This document shows positions 1-14,176 of a stretch of DNA of 64,000 nt, in pieces. The stretch is from positions 64,234,605-64,298,604 of the forward strand of contig CM077643.1 in NCBI GenBank assembly GCA_039707465.1. The letters are read 5' to 3'. The notes beneath the pieces are model-generated. The model had not been told where the DNA came from and searched no databases. It saw only the letters and a program-made list of their open reading frames with translations. Origin of the DNA: Rhabdophis nuchalis (taxonomy: Eukaryota; Chordata; Lepidosauria; Squamata; Natricidae). The stretch's first letter is position 1. Every line of letters starts with the position of its first letter. A program made the position numbers and the translations under genes.

Positions 1-6231
<6,231 letters not shown>

Positions 6232-6712
6232 TCACCAAAAATAGTTACTATAAGGAATACATTTTGTTTTAAAATCCTTTTTGTTACAGTTTCATATACA
6301 GCTGTGCAAATTTAGAGATACTTAATATTATAATATTTCAGCATGTTTCATAGATATGGTCAACACAAGCAAACTGAAAATTTCCCAAAATCAATGAATC
6401 AATTTATGATAATCAAGACTTCAGTGTGATTGGTTTAAATTGGGAGGTTAGATAAAATCAAATGCTTTCTTTCTTAGAACTGTATCACTTTTCCTTAACA
6501 TGACAAACAGAGTTACCAGAAGGGCAGGGGGCACACACACACACCCTCACCTCAGAAAAAAAGAATCCAGCACTGACTAACAGGTATTACAGGTATTACA
6601 ATAACCTGGTTGTAACTATAAAGTATGATTCAACATATGAATAAGGCTCAGATTTAGGAGGGTCTGCTCTGCTCCATTTTGATATAGCCTGAGAACTGGA
6701 AATTTTCAGTGT

Positions 6713-6770
6713 TTTATTTATTTTATTAAATTTATACCCCGCCCTTCTCCAAACGGACCCAGGGCGGCAG
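6713..6770 (-). mobile_element. LINE 3'-end fragment
   Basis: It matches the terminal 3' UTR block (ataccccgcccttctcc then agggcggc) of the CR1/L2-type LINE copies at 21.9, 24.3 and 46.3 kb. It is a minus-strand, heavily truncated copy in the CPSF2 5' intron. Confidence 0.7.
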
Positions 6771-6790
6771 TTTTTAACCTAACCCTTCCT

Positions 6791-6916
6791 CAGGGGGTAT
6801 CAAACTTTCGTCATCACGGTGGCATCACGTGACGTATTGTGACTTTCCCCTTTGCTAAACTGCTTGTGGGAGGGGCCAGTGTGCGACGTATCCAGGCTGC
6901 AAATTTGACAGCCCTG
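6791..6916. mobile_element. Short hAT-like MITE, 126 bp
   Basis: The ends are CAGGGGGTATCAAACTT and AAATTTGACAGCCCTG, inverted relative to each other. The flanking octamers cccttcct and tcctacct agree at 6 of 8 bases. The terminal motif is the same one carried by the element at 51366 and, in part, the one at 13105. Confidence 0.7.
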
Positions 6917-7034
6917 TCCTACCTATTACTATATGTGTTCCTCTAGTCTTATATCATTTTGTTAAACATTTTACTTAATTCTGACATTTACGGTAGCTAT
7001 CTACATTTTTATTTATTAATGTCTAACTGCTAAC

Positions 7035-7175
7035 CTTATTGATTTTTTTAACCTCGCCTTTATTATTTTTTTTAAGTACAATAACTCAAGGCAGCAAATA
7101 TTCATAGTACTCCTTCCTATTCCCCCTCCCAACAACCATCCTGCAAGATGGGTTGGGTTGAGTGTGACTAGCCCC
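7035..7175 (-). mobile_element. tRNA-derived SINE, 3' part
   Basis: It contains the block ctcaaggcagcaaata followed by gatgggttgggttgag, shared with copies at 11.4-12.1 and 18.3 kb. The tRNA head is missing. It lies in the CPSF2 5' intron. Confidence 0.6.
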
Positions 7176-7778
7176 AAATCATCCATTATATTTGTGTACC
7201 AGAAGATAAAGTTTATCCATAACCCGTAGCTGATAATTTGGAGCTATCTCTAATTTTGCAAACTGAAGTTGGCTTTCATCCATAGCAGTGGCATTAGAGA
7301 AGTCAGCCAAAGATATGCAAAATAACCAACCAAAGGTTTAAAATGAAATTATATCGAAGCCATTCCATCTCAAGGAGTAAAAAAGAAACTATCGAACTCA
7401 TTCACTGAAGAGCGGGTGGCTCGAGCAAAATTACATCAAACTGAGGTTGTACACAAAGCTCCATTTAGTCAGGGCAGGTCCTCCTTTGACAGATGCAGCC
7501 TTTTATTACAAACTCTTGTTCGTCTTTGGAGCCGAGGCCTAAATCTAAAGAGAGCTTCAGGGAATCCTGCCTATCAGCCCGAAATTCTCCGTGTCTTAAA
7601 TTGCAGGGAAGCCTTCCTTTCACACGCTCGAGTCCAGCTGTTCTACACATCTCCTTAATTCTTCGTCGGAAGGAAAGCAGGGAGTCATGAGCCGCGTTCA
7701 TTGAGGACTGAGCCGCACTAGGGGAAAGCCAAGTATCCCTTAAGCGGCTGCCATCCGACACACTTACTTCGTTCTTAC

Positions 7779-8278
7779 CTGCTTAGCACCCCTGGTTACC
7801 TTCGGGCACCCACATTTATTTGGGAAAGGGAAAGGAGAAAAGGAAAACCCGCACGTGCCCACTCAGCCACCCCGAGCCCTGCCTCTCGCTGCCGCTGCCG
7901 CCATTTTGGGGAAAGAAACCGGCAAGCTCGTTGGAAGAGGAGGAGCCGCCGGGAGGAAAGAGAAATCTGGATTGTACTATCTATGCAGTTAAGAGGGGGG
8001 AAACACCGTCTATGGTATCGGGTTTTTTCCACCCGTCAGTGGTATCGTGATTTATACATATATAATCCACCTGAATTGGATTTTTAACCATGCTTTAATG
8101 AAACACAACAAAAAATATTGACTCCCAAGGGGGTGCGTGAAGTAAAACAGCGTTATCCGCCCTTCCTTTCCCGCTCGTCCTAATGGTTCCTTCCGGAGGT
8201 ATCTGAAGCCTCTTCGGTAAACTGAGAGGTCGTCTTGGATTCGGTTGACCCTGGATGAGGCCTAGGTCGCCTGGACCG
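7779..8278. promoter_or_regulatory. Divergent CPSF2/NDUFB1 promoter with candidate non-coding first exons
   Basis: This is a locally GC-rich block between the divergent CPSF2 and NDUFB1 genes. On the minus strand GCTAAGCAG|GTAAGA places a likely CPSF2 5' UTR exon end at 7779. On the plus strand CCTGGACCG|GTAAGATT places a likely NDUFB1 5' UTR exon end at 8278. No TATA box is evident. An ETS-type cttccgg lies near 8192. Head-to-head arrangement of these genes is known in mammals. The transcription start sites are inferred, not seen. Confidence 0.7.
7897..7909 (-). promoter_or_regulatory. YY1-type site
   Basis: On the minus strand this reads CCAAAATGGCGGC, a strong match to the YY1 consensus AANATGGCGGC. 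Such sites typically sit just downstream of TATA-less start sites, which fits the CPSF2 direction. Confidence 0.6.
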
Positions 8279-8755
8279 GTAAGATTGGAGTTGTGGTGAA
8301 CGGAGAGGGAGAATCAGAGAGGGGTTGATGAGGGTGCGTCTGGCGTCTTCAGGAGCCATGTATCAAGCTATACACACTGGAAGATCTGGGGCTTCTATCA
8401 CATTAATTTTTCAACCACTAATTGAGACTGGTTGCGCATGTAGCTTAGTTATCACCTGGAAGGATGGCCACCTCTGCCCAAATAAGGGGTATTCCTGAGT
8501 TAGATGTTCAGGGCGTACAATCATATTGTGGGCAAAACACGTTGGGGAAGGGGACTTCTTTCTAGTACTGTATAACTTTCTCCCATGAGAAAAGATTTAG
8601 ACATTTTTCTTGCAACGGGAGCAGGCTGGGAATTAAATGTCCATTTCAGAATGTTACAGTTCTGCAATAGAAAAGGAATTCCCGTAATAAATCAGATATA
8701 TTGGCCTGTCTTGGCCAGTATCGTTTTCAAGCAAAGCATTGAGCTGCAGCCATCC

Positions 8756-8798
<43 letters not shown>

Positions 8799-9595
8799 AC
8801 TATAGTTCTTCTGGGTGACTTGCAGTTAAAACATAAACAACACCAAAACACTGGGTAAAACTAATGGACAGTGGCCTTTTGGTTTTGTAGCTCCCAGATT
8901 TTTTTAAAAAATTTTTTAATTGGATGAGGCAAGTTGTTAAGGAAATGTTTGCAGTTCTGTTTGAATGGCAGGTTGGTGATTCTTTTTAATGACACTTCAA
9001 AGTGTTGGTATTATTAGCAGTTGTTTTGGGCTTTTCATTAACCTATATTATACTATAGTCAATGACAAATTTACAAAATGGAATATAGTAAATAACATCA
9101 AAATACATATGTATTTTGTAATCCTATTTGGGATTACAAAGTTTTGGGATTTGTGCACAGGGTTTACACATTTCAATTACATTCATTTTTTACCAAGTGC
9201 AATTCCTTTGACTTGTTTCATTATTACAAGAAAGTCTCTAATGGGCAAGCCTGGCAAATGATGGATACATTTGATACACAACTTGGCTCCTTGTGTATTT
9301 GCATCATATGTAAGCGCAAACTTACATCCCCACTCATGTTTCATCATTTTACAAATGCTAGCATTTGTGGATACTTCTATACCACGGTCTATGCTACAGG
9401 CAAAATTTAAGTTGCAATAAAATATTTTCCACATAAAATGTTATGTTTCCTCCATAATTCACACCAATCCAATAGGACTTGTTTCACAATAACAGTGAAC
9501 TTGCGGCCAAATAGGTCTCATCCTTCATTTTAAGTGATGATACTCATGTGGAAATATGCCATTACTTATAATCCTTTCTTTGCCCTTTTTCTTAG
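8279..9595 (+). other. NDUFB1 intron 1 with (CT)n(CA)n repeat
   Basis: Intron between the inferred 5' UTR exon and the first coding exon. A simple (CT)n(CA)n tract lies at about 8753-8798. Otherwise I see only AT-rich sequence with no recognisable repeat. Confidence 0.55.
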
Positions 9596-9603
9596 TAACT
9601 ACC

Positions 9604-9740
9604 ATGAATATTATCCACTTGGTGCGAGATCACTGGCCTCTTACATTGTGTCCCATAGGATTCTTGGTGGGATGGTACTTTGACAAGAAGCATGATGAGA
9701 AACTGGCACTATTCAGAAACAAGAGCAAATTATTTCAAAG
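9604..9740 (+). CDS. NDUFB1: NDUFB1 coding exon 1 (residues 1-45)
   Basis: The exon itself begins at 9596 after tttcttag, leaving 8 nt of 5' UTR before the ATG. It ends at CAAAG|GTTAAT with codon 46 (Arg) split. Confidence 0.93.
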
Positions 9741-10799
9741 GTTAATTATTTTAATTGATTTATTACAAACACTTTATTCTTTCTGGATGATGAAATTGCT
9801 TCTGTAAACTTGAGGAAAGTGTTGGTAAATATAACTGTTACTGCATTTTCATTGATGTGTAAAAATTCACAATTATTAAATTATTCCTTTAAAGAATTTA
9901 TATTGTAATATGTTATATGTAGTATTGCTCCAAATATGGTTTGAAGCTATACATAATACCGAATATGGTTACTGTATTCCTAGATATACTGGACTGTTTA
10001 TCCTTGCTGATTTATACCAAGGCAGATAAAAAAGTTCATAATGGAAACAGCAGTTACATTTTATATATATTTATATATATTTTATATATATTTATATATG
10101 TTTTATATATATTTATATATGTTTTCACAACATCCTGTTAGGGCCCCATTAAGGGAGGAGACATACTGTTTCCTTTTCTGCCTTTCGGCTCATCACCAGA
10201 GACCAATCTAGACAGGAAGCCAAGAGTTCCGTTGTGTAAATTTTTTTAGATATGTGTGTTAGTTTTATGAGCTGATCAATAAATAAATTAGAGAGACCAG
10301 GATAGATCTTTTCTCAAATTGTCAATTGGGTTTTAATGGGTAGTAATTTTAAGGTTCTTAAATTTTAGTACAGGGTAGTTTAATTCGCTTTTAATTTTGT
10401 GTGTATTGTATGTTTTTAGATGGTTTTTAATTTTCCTGTACACCGCCCCGAGTCCCTTCGGGGAGAGGGGATGGTTTATAAATATAATAAATTATTATAA
10501 TTAATTAATCTATTTCGAGCTTATTAGCTCTCATCAGAAGAAAAGGAAACAGCATGTCTCCTCCCTTAATGGGGCCCTACCAGGATGTTGTGAAAACAAT
10601 TACCTATACTAAATACCCCTGTCTCAGCTGATGCAATAAGGGAGAGCCGGCTTGGCTGAATTGCTAGGCTCCTGCCTGATATGCAATACAGCCCCGGTTC
10701 AAGTCCCAGTAAAGGGTATGGCCAGCTGATGAGAGCTAATAAGCTCGAAATAGATCTATCCTGGTCTCTCTGATTTATTTATTGATCAGCTCATAAAAC

Positions 10800-10836
<37 letters not shown>

Positions 10837-12332
10837 GTGTGTGTGTGTGTATATACATATATAATATAATAATATATAATTAAATTCCAAAACTTCATTG
10901 CTTGTATTATCCTATTGATTTTAAGTTTATCTGTAAAGAAAGATTTGCCTGTTATTTTTCCAAAATAAAGTATCACTGCCTCTTGCCCTATCTGCAAATG
11001 CTGTAGATTTCTTGAACAGTTTCAATTTTTATATCGGATTGTTTAGTGTGTTAAACAATCAGTTAGTAAAAATAATAGATGATTTAACTTGTACTCTGTT
11101 ACACAGTTAAGAGAATCAGCTGCCCCAATTATATCAGGAGTAGCATCTTGGACAACATTGCAGTTCATCTTTTGGTGGTTATCTGAATGCTATTCCTATT
11201 GCTTTACAGTTTGGGGGAAAATGTGAGCCAGCTGAAATCAAAGCACTGTACATTGAATGGAGGAAGACTTACTTTCCCTGTCCATGTATATCCTCATTTT
11301 GTTCCACATATGTGCAGCTGTGGATGGAACAGGGTGAAATTTGTTTTGCAGCTGGAAAATTCAAAACAATCATTTTTTTCTGGAAGTATACAACATGGGG
11401 AACTCATACTAGAAACTGGGAGTTCTAATCTTGTTTTAGGCATGAAAGCTAGCTGGCTGGCTGGCTGGGTGAATTTGGGCCAATCTCTTTCTCTCAGCTC
11501 AACCAGGGGGGTGAGTTCCTGCCAGTTCTAACCTCTTCTATAGAAGAGGTTCCACAAATCTACAATGCCGTTTAGAACTGGTTCCAGCTCCCTCCCCCTG
11601 CCTGTCTGCACATCAAGATGAAGAGAGAGAGGAGGAATTCTGAGAGTTGAAGTCCACAAGTCTTAAAGCTGTCAAGTTTGAACACCCATGGGGTTTTTTC
11701 CCCTAAAGGGTTAGGGGTGCAAGGGTCTTGTAACTTGACAGCTTGAAGAATTGCGTGCTTCAATGCCCGAGTTCCTGAACCAACATTTTGGTTGCTAAGC
11801 AAGAACGTTAAGTGAGTTTCACCACATTTTACAAGTTGGCCACGTCCACCCGGTCACATGACTGCCAAGCCACTCCCACCCGGTCACATGGCTGGCAAGC
11901 CACTCCTACCTGGTCACATGGCTGGCAAGCTACTACCACAAAGCAGGTCACACCTACAGAAGAGGTTCTAATAAATTTTGAAACCCACCACTGAGCTCAA
12001 CTCACCTCAAAGGGTTGTTGTGTGGAAAATAGGAGGAAAAGGATGGGTTGAGTATGTTTGCTACCTTACAAAAAATTATAAAAGTGGGATTAAAAAAATA
12101 AATACCAAACAGGAAACTCTTCACAAATATTTGCAAGAAAAAGCTAATTATGCATACAATTGTACATAGGGATTATCTATCCACTTATCTTTGCTTTCCA
12201 CTTTTAAAGCTAATTATTTAAGCCGATTTTTAAATGTATAATGTACTAATCTGTCATAATTTATTTTTAAACCTGTAATATTTTCTTTTTTATAGGGAAT
12301 TGAAACCTAATGAAGATGCTACATGGAAATAA
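9604..12332 (+). CDS. NDUFB1: NDUFB1, complex I accessory subunit (B7/MNLL), two coding exons
   Basis: Join 9604-9740 and 12296-12332, 57 residues plus TAA (human 58). The protein starts MNIIHLVRDHWPLTLCPIGF, continues LVGWYFDKKHDEKLALFRNK, and ends in the exon 2 tail RELKPNEDATWK. NDUFB1 is a single-pass accessory subunit of the membrane arm of mitochondrial NADH:ubiquinone oxidoreductase. The hydrophobic stretch is at about residues 12-26 and a charged matrix-side tail follows. The ATG at 9604 is chosen because it matches the conserved MNLL-type start. An upstream in-frame ATG at 9556 lies in the intron before the acceptor cttag at 9591-9595. The gene is divergent from CPSF2 and lies about 1.8 kb upstream of ATXN3. 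Confidence 0.93.
10124..10236 (+). repeat. Inverted partner of the 10.5-kb repeat arm
   Basis: Bases 10124-10184 are the inverted complement of about 10537-10598, with only a couple of differences. The shared arm includes GGGCCCCATTAAGGGAGGAG. It ends in tcatcacc next to agagacc, which resembles a decayed hammerhead tail. It is part of the composite structure described at 10507-10830. Confidence 0.7.
10250..10540 (-). ncRNA. Hammerhead ribozyme motif, minus-strand copy split by a LINE
   Basis: On the minus strand CTGATGA (10531-10537) is followed by GAGCT, loop AATA, AGCTC and GAAATAGAT. After the LINE insertion the motif resumes at 10306 with AGATCTATCCTGGTCTC and the tail shared with 10767-10806. 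The segment upstream of CTGATGA does not pair with CTGGTC, so stem I is lacking. This copy is very likely inactive. Confidence 0.6.
10308..10506 (+). mobile_element. LINE 3'-end insertion splitting an inverted hammerhead copy
   Basis: It carries the plus-strand LINE 3' UTR block (caccgccccgagtccc then cggggagagggg) and an AT-rich tail. It interrupts the minus-strand hammerhead exactly in its stem III region: gatagatct lies to the left and aatctatttcgagc to the right, with a 4-base atct overlap as candidate target duplication. Confidence 0.75.
10636..10713 (+). repeat. tRNA-like module (box A and box B) leading into a hammerhead
   Basis: Box A-like TGGCTGAATTGC lies at 10653-10664 and a perfect box B GGTTCAAGTCC at 10696-10706. 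The spacing is right for an internal RNA polymerase III promoter. There is no credible acceptor stem, so it is not a functional tRNA gene. The same module occurs at 55412-55477 on the minus strand, also joined to a CTGATGA core, so the pairing is not accidental. Confidence 0.7.
10720..10766 (+). ncRNA. Hammerhead ribozyme, type I, complete core
   Basis: Stem I is 10720-10725 (GGCCAG) paired with 10761-10766 (CTGGTC), with one G-U pair. The core CTGATGA is at 10726-10732. Stem II is GAGCT/AGCTC around loop AATA (10733-10746). GAA is at 10747-10749. Stem III is ATA/TAT with loop GATC (10750-10759). The cleavage base is C10760. All invariant core bases are present, including the G10.1-C11.1 pair and the UH cleavage site. 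Stem III is short, as is typical of retroelement hammerheads. Downstream are a 40-base tail (gatttatttattgatcagc) and a CA repeat. Activity is inferred. Confidence 0.8.
10767..10870 (+). repeat. Hammerhead-element tail and (CA)n / (TG)n microsatellite
   Basis: The conserved tail gatcagctcataaaac is followed by (AC)n and then TG/TA-rich sequence. The same tail in inverted form occurs at 10257-10300, and related tails at 54436-54478 and 55520-55570. Confidence 0.7.
11405..12110 (+). mobile_element. tRNA-derived SINE interrupted by a hAT element
   Basis: The SINE body (ggctgggtgaatttgggcc, then ctctcagctcaac) stops at 11503 and resumes at 11994 with agctcaactcacctc. It runs through ttgttgtgtggaaaat and ends near 12110. 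It is the plus-oriented counterpart of the copies at 7035 and 18285. It lies in NDUFB1 intron 2. Confidence 0.7.
11504..11993. mobile_element. hAT-like element, 490 bp, with exact 8-bp target duplication
   Basis: It is flanked by agctcaac on both sides (11496-11503 and 11994-12001), inside a SINE. The ends are CAGGGGGGTGAG and GAAACCCACCACTG. Internally there is a threefold near-tandem repeat of about 33 bp (GGTCACATGGCTGGCAAGC units, 11845-11930). A nested foldback-like segment at about 11640-11760 resembles the MITE at 13616. Confidence 0.8.
12296..12332 (+). CDS. NDUFB1: NDUFB1 terminal coding exon (residues 46-57)
   Basis: The acceptor ttttatag is followed by G GAA TTG AAA CCT and the ending ACA TGG AAA TAA. 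The ELxPxEDATWK ending aligns with the mammalian ELQPSEEVTWK tail. Confidence 0.92.
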
Positions 12333-12683
12333 TGTGTCAAATGAGAGTTGATCCCCCTACAGTTTGAATAAGTGATTGCTCCATAATGAAAATAGAATCT
12401 AGTATTACCTTTGTTCATCATATGATTACTAAAAAAGTATGAAGCCCCAACTATATAATGTAATTGAAACAATTTGATGATATAGTATAAAGAAGGTTGG
12501 TAGTGTGTTCCCGAGAAACTGTTTGTCTCTCTGAACTTGAACCTTTCAGTCAACTTCAGAGGATATAGTTACATCCTGTAAACTATAGGATTGTAGTTGG
12601 AGGGATCAAATACAATTATGTATATTTTTCCCACAAATTATTCTGGAATTTATTCCTTGACAATTAATCTTTTTGTGCATTTA

Positions 12684-12689
12684 AATAAA
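12684..12689 (+). terminator. NDUFB1: Candidate NDUFB1 polyadenylation signal
   Basis: AATAAA about 350 nt after the NDUFB1 stop and before an (ATT)n tract. It is the first canonical hexamer after the stop that I noticed. Confidence 0.5.
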
Positions 12690-12715
12690 AGTACCTTGAA
12701 ATAGATTTAAAACAT

Positions 12716-12717
<2 letters not shown>

Positions 12718-12786
<69 letters not shown>

Positions 12787-12787
12787 T
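12718..12787. repeat. (ATT)n microsatellite
   Basis: About 23 uninterrupted ATT units directly downstream of the NDUFB1 polyadenylation signal. Confidence 0.95.
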
Positions 12788-13104
12788 ACAAAATGTTGAT
12801 ACTACCTTTGAGGGGTTATATTTTATGGTGACTGTAATATTTAGTTCTTTAAAATATTTGGTTTATATTACTTATATAGCATATTAAATAGGTGCTTATA
12901 GAAAACTTTAATGTGCTAAGCTTCGGCACATTCTAAATCCAACCAATTGTAATTACTGAAAAAGCCTTAACTAAACAACTCACAGCTTAAGTGTGTTTTG
13001 GATTTCAGACAAACTGACATCTATTACTGTCATTGTCACAGTTGATTTGGCTGGCTAAGCAGATGTCCTTTTCTTCCAAAAGTAGTCTGTTCGTTTTCTT
13101 CTAA

Positions 13105-13247
13105 GTTAGAGGAAGGGTGTCAAACTGGCAGCCCGCACTACGTCACACGCAGGTCATGCCCACCCCAGCTCTGCAAATGGGAAAAACGCCTCAAAACATC
13201 ACATGATGGCAACGTGATGAGACAAGTTTGACACCCATGCTCTAACC
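13105..13247. mobile_element. Short hAT-like MITE, about 140 bp
   Basis: The termini GTTAGAGGAAGGGTGTCAAA and TTTGACACCCATGCTCTAAC are inverted repeats of each other. The core motif GGGTGTCAAAC is shared with the element at 51366. It lies in the NDUFB1-ATXN3 interval. Confidence 0.7.
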
Positions 13248-13444
13248 TGCTCTTTTTTAAGTCTTCAAAAGGTGCACTCATCACACTATAACTGAGCACC
13301 ACCCCACAGAAAGATTATTTTGATCTTTAAATCTAAGGCTATGACATCTTAGTTGCCAAAGTTCAAGCGACCATTAAACAGAAAGAGAATAAACAGGAAA
13401 CTACATTTGGCAGCCCAGATTTGGTAGCCCTGCACATCAAAAGG

Positions 13445-13790
13445 AAAAACTGACAATATATAATTGCAATGATAGCAAAACGTTGCCATCAATTGTTGAT
13501 CGTTCCAACAATCAACCAATGGAACAGCGTGCCTTCAGAAGTTATGGGTGCTTCGTCACTGGAGACTTTGAAAAAAAACAAAACCGGACAGCCACTTGTC
13601 AAAAATGGCATAGGGCAGGTCTTCAAACTTGGCAACTTTAAGACTTGTGGACTTCAACACCCAGAAGTCCACCAGTCTTAAAGTTGCCAAGTTTGAAGAC
13701 CTCTGGTATAGTGTCTCCTGCTTGAGCAGTGGGCTGGACTAGATGGCCTCCAAGGCCCCTTCCAACTCTGTTACATTCTGTTATTATTCC
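13445..13790 (+). mobile_element. CR1 3' end, interrupted by a foldback MITE
   Basis: It encodes fragments of the CR1 C-terminus (QWNSVPSEVMGASSLETLKK). It ends in the CR1 3' UTR block ggactagatggcctccaagg and an attctgttatt tail. Bases 13616-13705 are a later insertion. Confidence 0.75.
13616..13705. mobile_element. Foldback MITE, 90 bp, inside a CR1
   Basis: It is a near-palindrome. GGTCTTCAAACTTGGCAAC at the left is matched by its inverse GTTGCCAAGTTTGAAGACC at the right. The flanking octamers gcataggg and gtatagtg agree at 6 of 8 positions, consistent with an aged hAT target duplication. Confidence 0.75.
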
Positions 13791-13859
13791 GACTCAAATG
13801 CAGTAGGCAAGTAAAGAGTTGCGTTCTTTTCCTATCGTTGCCCTTCCTATCGTTTACTC

Positions 13860-14152
13860 TTGAAAATGCCCCGCTGGCGGTACGACGCCAGCCTGCCCGA
13901 GCGCGGTCCCTTCCGGCGCTGTCCGCCGTCAGGAGAGGCCGGATCAGGACGGCGAGAGGCCCGTAGAGCGTTGCGACGGATTACTACGGGGCGTTTGTTG
14001 CGCTCATCGAGGCGGGTCAAGGGGAGCTCGGCGGAAGGCAGAGGTAGCCTCGGCGATTGGCTGCAGCGGGTCACGGAGTAGAGCGTGGCTTGATTGGCTG
14101 GGTCGGATCATGTGGTGTGGAAGCCGATGGTGGCGGTGGGAGGCACATAAAC
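13860..14152 (+). promoter_or_regulatory. ATXN3: ATXN3 promoter and 5' UTR, GC-rich
   Basis: GC- and CpG-rich block ending at the ATXN3 start codon. Two inverted CCAAT boxes (GATTGG at 14055-14060 and 14092-14097) are 37 bases apart, a spacing typical of NF-Y promoters. No TATA box is seen. Long frames here on both strands are a by-product of the base composition. Confidence 0.75.
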
Positions 14153-14176
14153 ATGGAGGCCATCTTTCACGAGAGG
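14153..14176 (+). CDS. ATXN3: ATXN3 exon 1 coding part (residues 1-8)
   Basis: It encodes MEAIFHER, then donor GTGAGT. The human start is MESIFHEK. Confidence 0.93.

Noticed and set aside
7416..8050. Overlapping 60-98-codon frames between CPSF2 and NDUFB1
   Set aside because: They cover the 5' UTR and promoter on both strands, with no conserved protein. Treated as chance frames.
9556..9807. Longer NDUFB1 frame starting MPLLIILSLPF
   Set aside because: Its first 16 codons are the polypyrimidine tract and acceptor of the intron. It also reads through the donor at 9740. The conserved start is the Met at 9604.
10176..10216. Third hammerhead (minus strand tggtgatgagccgaaagg)
   Set aside because: It has GATGAG and GAAA but lacks a stem II and the invariant CTGATGA order. 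At best it is a decayed remnant.
10636..10713. Functional tRNA gene
   Set aside because: Box A and box B are present but there is no pairing acceptor stem, so it is treated as a tRNA-derived module of a repeat.
11845..11930. CRISPR-like spaced repeats
   Set aside because: Three near-identical tandem units without unique spacers in a vertebrate transposon. It is a local triplication.
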